From assembly GCF_003355155.1 (NCBI RefSeq), contig NZ_CP031320.1:4207367-4271366 (forward strand): a DNA stretch of 64,000 nt, in the 5' to 3' direction. Below are positions 25,751 to 34,792 of this stretch, piece after piece. A program made the translations under genes and the position numbers. Source of the stretch: Streptomyces armeniacus (GTDB taxonomy: Bacteria; Actinomycetota; Actinomycetes; Streptomycetales; Streptomycetaceae). Below the pieces are notes generated by a model. The model ran no database searches, had not been told where the DNA came from, and worked only from the letters and a program-made list of their open reading frames with translations. The stretch's first letter is position 1. Every line of letters starts with the position of its first letter.

Positions 25751-26071
25751 ATGGCCTGGGTTCTGCTCACACTCGCCGGTCTGCTCGAGGTCGGCTGGTC
25801 GATCGGACTGAAGTTCACGGAGGGCTTCACCCGTCTCTGGCCGAGCGTCGGCACCGTCATCGGCTTCGCCGCCAGCATGTTCCTGCTCGCACAGGCCGCC
25901 CGTACGCTGCCCATCGGCACCGCGTACGGCGTGTGGGTCGGCATCGGCGCGGCAGGCGCGGCGGTGATCGGGATGGCCGTGCTGGGCGAGCCGGCGACGG
26001 CGGCCCGGATCTTCTTCGTGTGCCTGCTGCTGGTCTCGGTGGTCGGGCTCAAGGCCACCTCGGGCCACTGA
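25751..26071 (+). CDS. SMR-family guanidinium exporter (SugE/Gdx type)
   Basis: A 106-residue, four-helix transporter of standard small-multidrug-resistance length. ATG 25751 has GGAGG seven bases upstream. The first helix holds AGLLEVGWSIGLKFTEGF; its Glu is the shared proton/substrate site, and the GWSIGLK context is the SugE/Gdx subtype rather than EmrE. It functions as an antiparallel dimer exchanging guanidinium for protons. The guanidine-III aptamer directly upstream supports this assignment independently of the protein sequence. Confidence 0.93.
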   Translation: MAWVLLTLAGLLEVGWSIGLKFTEGFTRLWPSVGTVIGFAASMFLLAQAARTLPIGTAYGVWVGIGAAGAAVIGMAVLGEPATAARIFFVCLLLVSVVGLKATSGH

Positions 26072-26142
26072 CGTACGCCGGGGCCCGCGGCCAGGCCGCC
26101 GCGGGCCCTTCGGCGGGTACAGCCCGCCGAAGGCACAGCCCG

Positions 26143-26502
26143 CTACAGGTACAGCCCCGTCGAGTCGTCGGAGCCCTGCAGCCGCTCGGCCGCCACGGCG
26201 TGCAGGTCGCGCTCGCGCATCAGCACGTACGCGACGCCCCTGACCTCGACCTCCGCCCGGTCCTCCGGGTCGAACAGCACCCGGTCCCCGGGCTCCACCG
26301 TGCGTACGTTCTGCCCGACCGCGACCACCTCGGCCCAGTTCAGCCGCCGGCCGACCGCGGCCGTCGCCGGAATCACGATCCCGCCCGACGAGCGCCGCTC
26401 GCCCTCCGGGATGTCCGTACGGACCAGCACACGGTCGTGCAGCATCCGGATCGGCAGCTTGTCGTGCTGCGGGGAATCAGGTACGGGGGTCTGGGAACTC
26501 AC
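26143..26502 (-). CDS. GroES-like co-chaperonin-fold protein
   Basis: 119 residues from GTG 26502. It has the Cpn10 fold segments LPIRMLHDRVLVRTDIPEGE, SSGGIVIPATA and EVVAVGQNVRTVEPGDRVLFDP, but the mobile loop and roof regions differ from the true groES, which sits beside groEL1 elsewhere. This is a divergent paralogue common in streptomycetes; its partner is unknown. There is no ribosome site. TACGGT (minus strand, complement of 26509-26514) lies six bases before the GTG, so the transcript is probably leaderless. From memory the neighbours equal the SCO2898-2901 block. Confidence 0.85.
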   Translation of the reverse strand: MSSQTPVPDSPQHDKLPIRMLHDRVLVRTDIPEGERRSSGGIVIPATAAVGRRLNWAEVVAVGQNVRTVEPGDRVLFDPEDRAEVEVRGVAYVLMRERDLHAVAAERLQGSDDSTGLYL

Positions 26503-26611
26503 GGCACGACCGTATCTCAGCCCCCGGCGCCGTACGGCACCCCCGCCCCGCTCGGGCCCCCGCACAGGCCGGGCCCCCGCACAGGCCGGGACGGCCCACG
26601 GCCGCAGCCGG

Positions 26612-26956
26612 TCAGCGGCGGCGCGCGTCCGTACGGCCGCCGCCCCGCCGCGAGGTGAGCGCGATGACGCCGCCGACCACGGCGACCGCCACCAGCGCCG
26701 CCGGAACGATGCGGTCCAGCCGCGGCGAGCCCTCCTCGTCGACGAACTGGGCCCGTACGTTCGACACACCGCGGTTCGCCGCGACGTACGCGCGGCCCGC
26801 CGTACGGTCGACCGTCGCGGCCGCCTTCGCCTTGACGTCGCCCACGATCGTCTTCGGGTGCACCCGTACGGCGATCTCGTCCAGCGCGACGGCGAGATCC
26901 TGCCGCCTGCGGACGATGTCCGCCTCGATGTCCGCGGGGGTCCTGGCATCCGACAC
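26612..26956 (-). CDS. DUF3618 domain membrane protein
   Basis: 114 residues from GTG 26956, with GGAGG upstream. The N-terminal half is the DUF3618 helix (ADIEADIVRRRQDLAVALDE), followed by a second amphipathic stretch and one C-terminal membrane helix (LVAVAVVGGVIALT) with an Arg-rich end. Proteins of this family are small tail-anchored membrane proteins of unknown role. It lies divergent to bcp. Confidence 0.85.
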   Translation of the reverse strand: MSDARTPADIEADIVRRRQDLAVALDEIAVRVHPKTIVGDVKAKAAATVDRTAGRAYVAANRGVSNVRAQFVDEEGSPRLDRIVPAALVAVAVVGGVIALTSRRGGGRTDARRR

Positions 26957-27150
26957 CGCGCCGCCTCCGTCACTGCTCGGGGAACTCGACCTGTTCCGGA
27001 CTGTTCTGGCCGACCGACAGTCTGTCAGCTCCGCACCGGCCCCGCCCCGCGGCACCCCCGATCGGAGACCTCGTTACGCTCGACACTGCCGGCCGCGGCG
27101 CTGAACCGTAGCGCCGCACCGGCGTACCGCCCGACACCCGAGGAGCACCG

Positions 27151-27618
27151 ATGAGTGAGCGACTGCAGCCCGGCGACACCGCCCCCGCATTCACCCTGCC
27201 CGACGCCGACGGCAAGCAGGTCTCGCTGGCCGACCACGCGGGCCGGAAGGTCATCGTCTACTTCTACCCCGCCGCGCTCACCCCGGGCTGCACCAAGCAG
27301 GCCTGCGACTTCACCGACAACCTGGAGGTCCTGGCGGCCGCCGGGTACGACGTCATCGGTGTCTCGCCGGACAAGCCGGAGAAGCTCGCGAAGTTCCGCG
27401 AGAAGGAGAACCTGAAGGTGACGCTCGTCGGGGACCCGTCCAAGGAGACGATGGACGCGTACGGGGCGTACGGCGAGAAGAAGATGTACGGCAAGACGGT
27501 GACCGGGGTCATCCGTTCGACCGTCGTCGTCGGCGCGGACGGCAAGGTCGAGCGGGCGCTCTACAACGTCCGGGCCACCGGCCACGTCGCCAAGCTGCTG
27601 AAGGATCTCGACGTCTGA
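27151..27618 (+). CDS. bcp: Thioredoxin-dependent thiol peroxidase (BCP/PrxQ)
   Basis: A 155-residue peroxiredoxin of normal length. The peroxidatic cysteine is in LTPGCTKQACDF, and a second cysteine five residues on is the resolving one in the BCP subfamily, so an intramolecular disulfide is expected. It reduces hydrogen and organic peroxides using thioredoxin. ATG 27151 has GAGGAG at good spacing. Confidence 0.95.
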   Translation: MSERLQPGDTAPAFTLPDADGKQVSLADHAGRKVIVYFYPAALTPGCTKQACDFTDNLEVLAAAGYDVIGVSPDKPEKLAKFREKENLKVTLVGDPSKETMDAYGAYGEKKMYGKTVTGVIRSTVVVGADGKVERALYNVRATGHVAKLLKDLDV

Positions 27619-27651
27619 GCGGTCGTACGCCCGCGTGACCCGCATCCCCCA

Positions 27652-27668
27652 CGGAGATCAACTCTCCG
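27652..27668 (+). repeat. Short hairpin between bcp and the MFS gene
   Basis: CGGAGA and TCTCCG form a perfect six-base stem over a five-base loop. It contains the only GGAG-like site near the following gene, so it could hide a ribosome site or act as a weak terminator for bcp. Confidence 0.4.
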
Positions 27669-27702
27669 ATTGAGGATCCGCCACCGCGGTACCCATCACT
27701 GC

Positions 27703-29226
27703 ATGCAGAGCGAGGCGCCCGACCCGGCGGCACTCCGCAGGCACCGCGTCCTGTTCAGGGCGATCAACCGGCGCCTGCGCCCGAGGATCCGCCGCAGCGA
27801 CATCACCGTCAGCGACGAGAGGGTCGTCAAGCGGGCCGTGAAGGCGGCGGCGCTGGGCAACGCCATGGAGTGGTTCGACTTCGGCATCTACGCCTATCTC
27901 ACCGTCACCATCGGACACGTGTTCTATTCGGGCGCGAGTGAGGGCGTGCAGACGCTGGCGTCGTTCGGCACCTTCGCGGTGTCCTTCCTCGTACGGCCGC
28001 TGGGCGGGCTGTACTTCGGGCCGCTCGGCGACCGCGTGGGCCGCAAGAAGGTGCTCGCGCTCACCATGATGCTGATGGCCGCCGGCACCTTCGCCATCGG
28101 CGTGATCCCCAGCTACGACACGATCGGCGTCTGGGCGCCGATCCTGCTCGTCGTCTGCCGCCTGGTGCAGGGCTTCTCCACCGGCGGCGAGTACGGCGGC
28201 GCCGCCACGTTCATCGCCGAGTACGCCCCGGACAAGCGGCGCGGCTTCTACGGCAGCTTCCTCGAACTGGGCACCCTCGCCGGCTACACCTTCGCCGCCG
28301 GGATCGTGCTCGTCCTCACCACGCTGCTCGGCGACTCCGGAATGGAGTCCTGGGGCTGGCGCGTGCCGTTCCTCATCGGCGGGCCCATCGGCGTCGTCGG
28401 CCTCTACCTCCGGCTGCGGCTCGACGAGACGCCCGCGTTCAAGAAGCTGGAGGCCGACCAGGCGCAGCCGGGCCACCGCGCCGAGACCGGCGCCGCGCAC
28501 GCGGCGGAGGACGGCGGTCCGCACCTGTCCGAGGAGGTGCCGCAGAAGGAGCTCAAGGACATCTTCGGCAGCCACTGGCGGACCATGGTCCAGTGCATCA
28601 GCCTGGTCGCCGCGTACAACGTCGCGCACTACATGCTGCTCACGTACATGCCCACGTACGTCACGGAGGAGCTGGGGCGGCGCGAGTCGCTGGAGCTGGT
28701 CACCGCCATCGTCACGATGCTCGCGATGATGACCGTCATCATCCCGATCGGCATCCGCAGCGACCACATCGGCCGTAAACCGGTGCTCATGACCGGGATG
28801 GTCGGTTTCCTGCTGCTCACCGTGCCCGCGTTCGCCCTCTTCCAGCAGGGCAGCACCGCCTCGGTCTTCGGCGGCATGCTGATGCTCGGCGCCTGCCTGG
28901 TCTGGCTGCTCGGCAGCATGTCCGCGACGCTGCCCGCGCTGTTCTCCACGGACGTCCGCTACGGCTCCCTGGCCATCGGCTACAACCTGTCCGCCTCGAT
29001 CTTCGGCGGCACCACCCCGGTGATCATGGAGGCGCTCGTCGGCGCCACCGGCAGCAACCTCGCCCCCGCCGTCTACACCACGGCGTTCGCCGTCCTCGGC
29101 ATCATCGCCGTCACCACCCTCAAGGAGACGGCCCGCAAGCCGCTCGAGGGCTCGCCGCCCTCGGTCGCCACCCGCGAGGAGGCCGAGGAGATGGCACGCG
29201 AACAGGCCCAGACCCCGGCCTTCTGA
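27703..29226 (+). CDS. MFS metabolite/proton symporter, ProP-like
   Basis: About 507 residues with twelve helices. Signature segments are GNAMEWFDFGIYAYL in helix 1, GPLGDRVGRKKVL in the loop after helix 2, and RLVQGFSTGGEYGGAATFIAEYAP in helix 4, all typical of the metabolite:H+ symporter family that includes ProP (proline/betaine) and KgtP. A hydrophilic loop of about 60 residues splits the two halves. The start is uncertain: ATG 27703 lacks a ribosome site, and a TTG at 27670 would add 11 residues. An osmolyte substrate would suit the betaine-synthesis gene elsewhere in the window, but this is only a guess. Confidence 0.9.
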   Translation: MQSEAPDPAALRRHRVLFRAINRRLRPRIRRSDITVSDERVVKRAVKAAALGNAMEWFDFGIYAYLTVTIGHVFYSGASEGVQTLASFGTFAVSFLVRPLGGLYFGPLGDRVGRKKVLALTMMLMAAGTFAIGVIPSYDTIGVWAPILLVVCRLVQGFSTGGEYGGAATFIAEYAPDKRRGFYGSFLELGTLAGYTFAAGIVLVLTTLLGDSGMESWGWRVPFLIGGPIGVVGLYLRLRLDETPAFKKLEADQAQPGHRAETGAAHAAEDGGPHLSEEVPQKELKDIFGSHWRTMVQCISLVAAYNVAHYMLLTYMPTYVTEELGRRESLELVTAIVTMLAMMTVIIPIGIRSDHIGRKPVLMTGMVGFLLLTVPAFALFQQGSTASVFGGMLMLGACLVWLLGSMSATLPALFSTDVRYGSLAIGYNLSASIFGGTTPVIMEALVGATGSNLAPAVYTTAFAVLGIIAVTTLKETARKPLEGSPPSVATREEAEEMAREQAQTPAF

Positions 29227-29249
29227 CCCCCGCAGTACGATACGAAGGC

Positions 29250-29331
29250 GCGCGAGTGCCGGAATTGGTAGACGGGACGGCTTTAGGTGCCGGTGTCTTC
29301 GGACGTGGGGGTTCGAGTCCCCCCTCGCGCA
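29250..29331 (+). tRNA. tRNA-Leu (anticodon TAG)
   Basis: An 82-base class II tRNA. Acceptor arms GCGCGAG and CTCGCGC pair fully with discriminator A. The anticodon loop is TTTAGGT, so the anticodon is TAG, reading CUA and probably other CUN codons. The variable arm is long, as in Leu/Ser tRNAs, and GGTTCGAGTCC forms the T arm. CCA is not encoded. TACGAT at 29236-29241 may be its -10 box. Confidence 0.95.
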
Positions 29332-29420
29332 CTTCCCGTACGCCCCAGACGCATTCGCCGTACGCCCCGGCCGCATCCGCCGTACGCGGCAGGTGCCGTC
29401 GCGCGGCCCGGCCGGTGTGC

Positions 29421-30041
29421 TCAGCCCAGCAGTTCGCGGATCACCGGGGCCAGGGCGCGGAAGGCGCGGCCCCGGTGGCTGATGGAGTTCTTCTCCTCCG
29501 GCGTCAGCTCGGCACACGTACGGCCGCGTACGAGGTCCTCCGGGCCGTCCGGCTGGAGGATCGGGTCGTAGCCGAAGCCGCCGGAGCCCGCGGGGGCGTG
29601 CCGCAGTACGCCGGACAGGCGGCCCTCTACGACGTGCTCGGCGCCGTCCGGCAGCGCGAGCGCCGCGGCGCAGGCGAAGTGGGCGGCGCGGTGGGGGGTG
29701 TCGATGTCGGCGAGCTGGGCCAGCAGCAGATCGAGGTTGGCGGCGTCGTCGCCGTGCCGGCCCGCCCAGCGCGCGGAGAAGATGCCGGGGGCGCCGCCCA
29801 GCACGTCCACGCAGAGGCCCGAGTCGTCGGCGACGGCGGGGACTCCGGTGGCGGAGGCGAGCGTACGGGCCTTCAGGAGCGCGTTCTCGGCGAAGGTGAC
29901 GCCGGTCTCCTTGACGTCGGGCACCTCCGGATACGCGTCGGCGCCCACCAGGTCGGGGGTGACGCCCGCCTCGGCGAGGATGGCGCGGAGTTCGGTGACC
30001 TTGTGCGGGTTGCGGGTGGCGAGAATCAGACGCTGGCTCAT
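29421..30041 (-). CDS. rdgB: RdgB/HAM1 non-canonical purine NTP pyrophosphatase
   Basis: A 206-residue enzyme hydrolysing dITP, ITP and XTP to the monophosphates to keep deaminated purines out of nucleic acids. The nucleotide-binding start LATRNPHKVTEL, the metal site DDSGLCVDVLGGAPGIFSARWAG and the C-terminal SHRGRAFRAL are all present. It lies downstream of rph, with a small lipoprotein gene between; rph-rdgB linkage is usual in actinobacteria. Confidence 0.95.
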   Translation of the reverse strand: MSQRLILATRNPHKVTELRAILAEAGVTPDLVGADAYPEVPDVKETGVTFAENALLKARTLASATGVPAVADDSGLCVDVLGGAPGIFSARWAGRHGDDAANLDLLLAQLADIDTPHRAAHFACAAALALPDGAEHVVEGRLSGVLRHAPAGSGGFGYDPILQPDGPEDLVRGRTCAELTPEEKNSISHRGRAFRALAPVIRELLG

Positions 30042-30090
30042 GGCGCCCGATTCTCGCAGCCGCCGCGGCGGCCCGCGGTCACGGGCGGGG

Positions 30091-30474
30091 TCAGCCCGGC
30101 TCGCAGACCTTCGTGAGCCCGTCCGCCGCGTCGCCGATGGCGCCGATGTCCGGGTCGCGGCCCTGGTCGATGTCCGTACGGGCTTCCTTGACCGCCGTGT
30201 TCATTTCCTTCACGGCCTTGCTGACGTCGCCGTCGTCCGTCTCGTCCGCGAGCTTGTCGAGGTCCTTGTCGATGCTCTCCAGGGACTGCCGCACCTCGGT
30301 GGGGTCCTCGGCCGCGCTCGACGCGGCCTCCTGCAGGTCCCCCACGGTGCCGGCGATGGTGACCGCGGTGTCGGCGCAGTCCAGCGCCTTGTCGAGGGCC
30401 CCGCAGCCGACTGCGAGCGATGCGGTGAGCGCGACGGCGGTGGCGGTGGCGGCGGTGGCCAGAGAGCGACGCAC
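30091..30474 (-). CDS. Small secreted lipoprotein of unknown function
   Basis: About 127 residues from GTG 30474, which has GGGAGGGG upstream. A short Arg start and hydrophobic Ala/Thr helix end in LAVGCGAL, a slightly atypical lipobox, so it is probably lipidated and exported. The mature part is acidic and helical (many Asp, Lys and Ala; a TIAGTVGDLQEAASSA stretch and two further cysteines that may pair). I do not recognise the family. It sits between rph and rdgB on their strand. Confidence 0.75.
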   Translation of the reverse strand: MRRSLATAATATAVALTASLAVGCGALDKALDCADTAVTIAGTVGDLQEAASSAAEDPTEVRQSLESIDKDLDKLADETDDGDVSKAVKEMNTAVKEARTDIDQGRDPDIGAIGDAADGLTKVCEPG

Positions 30475-30633
30475 AGGTGGTTCCCCTCCCGTTGGTACGG
30501 ACAGACGGCGGACGAGCGTTGAGGAGCTGGACGAGCCGCACGGCATGACCCGTACGGCCCGTACCCTGTCAGACGCGTAAAGCCCTCGCAAAGTTGCCGG
30601 GCGTCCGCCGGCCGTGCCGAAGCGGCGACGGGT

Positions 30634-31377
30634 CTACTCCCCGCCGAGCGCCTGCCGTTGGGCGCCGTCCAGCTGGGCGCAGCCCTTGACCGCCAGGTCC
30701 AGCAGGACGTTGAGCTCGTCGCGGCTGAACGGGGCGCCCTCCGCGGTGCCCTGGACCTCGACGAAGCGTCCGTCGTCGGTGCAGACGACGTTCATGTCGG
30801 TCTCGGCGCGCACGTCCTCCTCGTAGCAGAGGTCGAGCAGCGGCACACCGTCGACGATGCCGACGCTGACCGCCGAGACGGCACCCGTGAGCGGCTGCGC
30901 CTTGGCCTTGACCAGCTTCTTCTCCTGGGCCCAGGCGACGGCGTCGGCGAGGGCCGCGTACGCGCCGGTGATCGCCGCCGTACGCGTGCCGCCGTCGGCC
31001 TGGAGGACGTCGCAGTCGAGCACGACGGTGTTCTCGCCGAGCGCCTTGAAGTCCACGACGGCGCGCAGGGCGCGGCCGATCAGCCGGGAGATCTCGTGCG
31101 TACGGCCGCCGATGCGGCCGCGTACGGCCTCGCGGTCGCCGCGTGTGTTGGTGGAGCGGGGCAGCATCGAGTACTCGGCCGTGACCCAGCCCTGGCCGCT
31201 GCCCTTGCGCCAGCGCGGTACGCCCTCGGTGACGCTCGCGGTGCAGAAGACCTTGGTGTCGCCGAAGGACACGAGGACGGAGCCCTCGGCGTGCTTGCTC
31301 CAGCCGCGTTCGAGAGTGACGGGGCGCAGCTGATCCGGTGTCCTCCCGTCGATGCGGGGGACGTCGCTGTGAGACAT
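30634..31377 (-). CDS. rph: Ribonuclease PH
   Basis: 247 residues, full length. This 3'-to-5' phosphorolytic exonuclease trims tRNA 3' ends. Family segments seen are [19 protein letters not shown], the basic RNA-binding stretch [24 protein letters not shown], and the phosphate-binding and active-site region [24 protein letters not shown], each read around its core. From memory this is SCO2904. Confidence 0.96.
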   Translation of the reverse strand: MSHSDVPRIDGRTPDQLRPVTLERGWSKHAEGSVLVSFGDTKVFCTASVTEGVPRWRKGSGQGWVTAEYSMLPRSTNTRGDREAVRGRIGGRTHEISRLIGRALRAVVDFKALGENTVVLDCDVLQADGGTRTAAITGAYAALADAVAWAQEKKLVKAKAQPLTGAVSAVSVGIVDGVPLLDLCYEEDVRAETDMNVVCTDDGRFVEVQGTAEGAPFSRDELNVLLDLAVKGCAQLDGAQRQALGGE

Positions 31378-31403
31378 GGGGGCGAGCCTATAGGCAAAAC
31401 GGT

Positions 31404-31431
31404 AGGGCCCGTTCCGGGGGGAACGGGCCCT
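31404..31431 (-). terminator. Terminator after nagF
   Basis: An 11- to 12-bp perfect stem (31404-31415 with 31420-31431) with a G-rich loop, just downstream of the nagF stop and before rph. It should separate the PTS gene from the rph-rdgB transcript. Confidence 0.8.
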
Positions 31432-31440
31432 GCCCGCGGC

Positions 31441-31674
31441 TCACATCATGTCTTCGATCTCCGAGGCCACCGGGTCGGCGTCGGTGCCGATGACGACCTG
31501 GATCGCGGTGCCCATACGGACCACGCCGTGCGCTCCGGCGGCCTTCAGCGCGGCCTCGTCGACCAGCGAGGGGTCGGCCACCTCGGTACGGAGGCGGGTG
31601 ATGCAGCCCTCGACCTCTTCGATGTTCTCGAGCCCGCCGAGTCCGGCGACGATCTTCTCAGCCTTGCTGGCCAT
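31441..31674 (-). CDS. nagF: GlcNAc-type PTS EIIB subunit
   Basis: A 77-residue stand-alone EIIB domain of the glucose/GlcNAc PTS family. The phosphorylated cysteine is in EEVEGCITRLRTEV. ATG 31674 has GGGAGAAG upstream. It passes phosphate from EIIA to the sugar carried by the EIIC permease encoded divergently at 31943. The shared promoter region carries two DasR-type operators. In S. coelicolor the GlcNAc system is split in the same way into separate IIB and IIC genes (nagF, nagE2). Confidence 0.93.
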   Translation of the reverse strand: MASKAEKIVAGLGGLENIEEVEGCITRLRTEVADPSLVDEAALKAAGAHGVVRMGTAIQVVIGTDADPVASEIEDMM

Positions 31675-31858
31675 GTGCTTCTCCCGATGTCTCGGCCCTG
31701 AAGACGCAGGGCGCCCGTGAGGCGGTGCGCTCACGGTAATCCACGTTCAGCCCATCCTCGCGGGCGGGCATCCGGCGGGTGCCGAATGATGGCGGTCGCC
31801 GATGTGATCCACCCCACTCGCCGGGCCGGATTCCCCCGGCCGCCATGCCCATGTTAAA

Positions 31859-31874
31859 AATGGTCTAAACCACT
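31859..31874. promoter_or_regulatory. DasR operator (dre) 1
   Basis: AATGGTCTAAACCACT fits the dre consensus A(C/G)TGGTCTAGACCA(C/G)T with few changes. It lies in the nagF/nagE2 divergent region. DasR, the GntR-type GlcNAc regulator, would repress here and release with glucosamine-6-phosphate. Confidence 0.88.
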
Positions 31875-31875
31875 C

Positions 31876-31891
31876 ACTGGATTAGACCACT
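31876..31891. promoter_or_regulatory. DasR operator (dre) 2
   Basis: ACTGGATTAGACCACT, a second dre separated from the first by one base, about 50 bp before the nagE2 start. The right half is a perfect match; the left half is degenerate (GGATTA for GGTCTA). Confidence 0.82.
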
Positions 31892-31942
31892 CGCGGGGCC
31901 CGCTGCCAAAATCGGCGGCGCCCTACGCACCTGGAGGAAGTT

Positions 31943-33223
<1,281 letters not shown>

Positions 33224-33259
33224 GGCGTGCACGTACGTGTTCGCGTACGTGTCACGGGC

Positions 33260-33293
33260 ACGTACGCGGATACGTACGCGGATACGTACGCGG
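33260..33293. repeat. Tandem 12-bp repeat after nagE2
   Basis: ACGTACGCGGAT occurs twice in full and once as ten bases, in a GTACG-rich stretch (33229-33293) between nagE2 and its terminator. No coding potential is seen. Confidence 0.8.
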
Positions 33294-33321
33294 CCCCGGA
33301 GCCTGGTGCTCCGGGGCCGCG
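33289..33321. terminator. Bidirectional terminator, nagE2 / MBL gene
   Basis: A 14-bp perfect stem (33289-33302 with 33308-33321) and five-base loop between the convergent nagE2 and MBL-hydrolase genes. Confidence 0.85.
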
Positions 33322-33340
33322 GTGCGTTCGGGCGCGCGCG

Positions 33341-34102
33341 TCACAGCTCGTAGACCGCTCCCGGGCGGGCCAGCTCCACCGGACCGTTGAACGCCGCCTT
33401 GGCGTCCCGCAGATTGACCTGCGGGTCCGTCCACGGCGGGATGTGCGTGAGGACGAGCCGCCCGGCCCCCGCGCGGTCCGCGCACTCCCCGGCCTGGCGG
33501 CCGTTGAGATGCAGCTCGGGGATGTCCTCCTTGCCGTCCGTGAACGACGCCTCGCACAGGAACAGGTCGGCGCCCCGCGCCAGCGTGCCCAGTTCGGCGC
33601 ACGGACCGGTGTCGCCCGAATAGGTCACCGTCCGGCCGGTGGCCCTGTGCTCGATGCGGAAGCCGTACGCCTCCACCGGATGGGTGACCTGCTCCGTACG
33701 GATCGCGAACGGCCCCAGCTCGAAAGCCCCTCCGGGGGTGAGCGACCGGAAGTCGAACACCTCGCTCATCGACTTGTCGGAGGGCGTGTCGTCGTACGCG
33801 GTGGTCAGCCGCTTCTCGGTGCCGTCCGGGCCGTATACGGGGATCGCGTCGCAACGGCCGCCCTCGTGGCGGTAGTAGCGCGCGACGAAGTACCCGCACA
33901 TGTCGATGCAGTGGTCGGCGTGCAGATGGCTGAGGGCGATGGCGTCCAGGTCGTACAGGCCGCAGTGGCGCTGGAGTTCACCCAGCGCGCCGTTGCCCAT
34001 GTCGAGGAGCAGTCGAAAGCCGTCGGCCTCAACGAGATAGCTCGAACAGGCCGAGTCCGCGGACGGGAACGACCCGGAGCAGCCGACGACGGTGAGCTTC
34101 AT
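33341..34102 (-). CDS. MBL-fold metal-dependent hydrolase
   Basis: 253 residues from ATG 34102. The metallo-beta-lactamase fold shows the HxHxDH site in LSHLHADHCIDMCGY, a second metal ligand region VTYSGDTGPC and a late histidine in LVLTHIPPW. The arrangement resembles RNase Z-like and phosphodiesterase-like MBL proteins, but the exosite arm of tRNase Z is absent. The substrate is unknown; cyclic-nucleotide phosphodiesterase or small-ester hydrolase is plausible. Genes of this type neighbour rph-rdgB in many actinobacteria. Confidence 0.9.
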   Translation of the reverse strand: MKLTVVGCSGSFPSADSACSSYLVEADGFRLLLDMGNGALGELQRHCGLYDLDAIALSHLHADHCIDMCGYFVARYYRHEGGRCDAIPVYGPDGTEKRLTTAYDDTPSDKSMSEVFDFRSLTPGGAFELGPFAIRTEQVTHPVEAYGFRIEHRATGRTVTYSGDTGPCAELGTLARGADLFLCEASFTDGKEDIPELHLNGRQAGECADRAGAGRLVLTHIPPWTDPQVNLRDAKAAFNGPVELARPGAVYEL

Positions 34103-34308
34103 GGAGCGGGAACCTCCGGTTACGGCCGGTGGGGGTCCCCATGCCCTGGCGAGTGGCTGGGGGTTTTCCGAGCGTAAAGCGAGTGGCGCCGGGTGACTCC
34201 TCCACAGGGCTGTGGTGTGGGCGGAATCACCAGCCCGGGGTACGGTCGGAGGCCGGGGACTCTCGTACAGCCATCCGGTCGCGAACCGTGTGGTCGGAGG
34301 GAGCGAGC

Positions 34309-34563
34309 GTGGACACGTGGTGGTGGATCGCGCTGGGCGCGGTCGTACTCCTCGCCTTGGTGGCGGCCCTGGTCGACGGCACGGCCCGCCTGGGCCCGCG
34401 CCGCCGCGGGAGCGGGCCCGGAAGACGCGGGCCCGGCGACGGCGGTGACCCCCGCGAGGCGCGGGGCGCCGCGGGCGCCGCCCCCGACGGCGGCGACTCC
34501 CCCGATGCGCGCGCCGACGCCACCGGCAGCGACCCCGACGACGGGGACGCCCCACCCCGCTAG
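34309..34563 (+). CDS. Small single-span membrane protein
   Basis: 84 residues from GTG 34309, with GGAGGGAG upstream. VDTWWWIALGAVVLLALVAA is a signal-anchor helix with an aromatic start, followed by a disordered, Arg/Gly/Pro-rich then acidic cytoplasmic or exported tail. I do not recognise a family. Its TAG stop (34561-34563) is two bases shifted from the stop of an antisense transposase remnant (34560-34562), so its natural C-terminus may have been changed by an insertion event. Confidence 0.6.
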   Translation: MDTWWWIALGAVVLLALVAALVDGTARLGPRRRGSGPGRRGPGDGGDPREARGAAGAAPDGGDSPDARADATGSDPDDGDAPPR

Positions 34564-34688
34564 TCTTCTGAGTCGGGAATTCTGTTCAGATAGCTGGCGA
34601 GGCGTTCGAGGATCTCGTCTGCGGTCTTGGTCCACACGTAGGGCTTGGGGTCGGTGTTCCATGCGGTGATCCAGGCACGGATGTCTCG
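34560..34688 (-). pseudogene. IS630-family transposase, 3' remnant
   Basis: Forty-two codons and a stop that read as the C-terminal end of an IS630-type transposase: RDIRAWITAWNTDPKPYVWT, then KTADEILERLASYLNRI. Upstream of codon CGA (34686-34688) the similarity stops abruptly in Gly/Arg-rich non-homologous sequence, so the catalytic DDE domain and both terminal inverted repeats are gone. The base composition is visibly less GC-rich than that of the neighbours. It lies at the junction of two otherwise conserved gene blocks. Confidence 0.8.
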
Positions 34689-34792
34689 GCCGCGCCGGCG
34701 GCGGCCGGGAGGACCGGGCGCCGGACGCTGATTCCGGCGGGTTCTGGCAGTTTCTGCCGGGTTCTGCCGGGTCTGCCGGTCTGGCTGGTTCT
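34689..34792. other. Junction sequence with TTCTGCCGGG repeats
   Basis: Non-coding stretch between the transposase remnant and the gcvT stop. It contains degenerate tandem copies of TTCTGCCGGG (about 34733-34775). No gcvH gene is present. Confidence 0.6.

Noticed and set aside
26143..26502. GroES-like gene as the true groES
   Set aside because: The product lacks the usual mobile-loop and roof sequences, and no groEL is nearby; streptomycetes keep groES with groEL1 elsewhere.
33229..33321. Repeats after nagE2 as a CRISPR array
   Set aside because: The repeat unit is 12 bp with no spacers and no cas genes are present. No other regularly spaced repeats were seen in the window.
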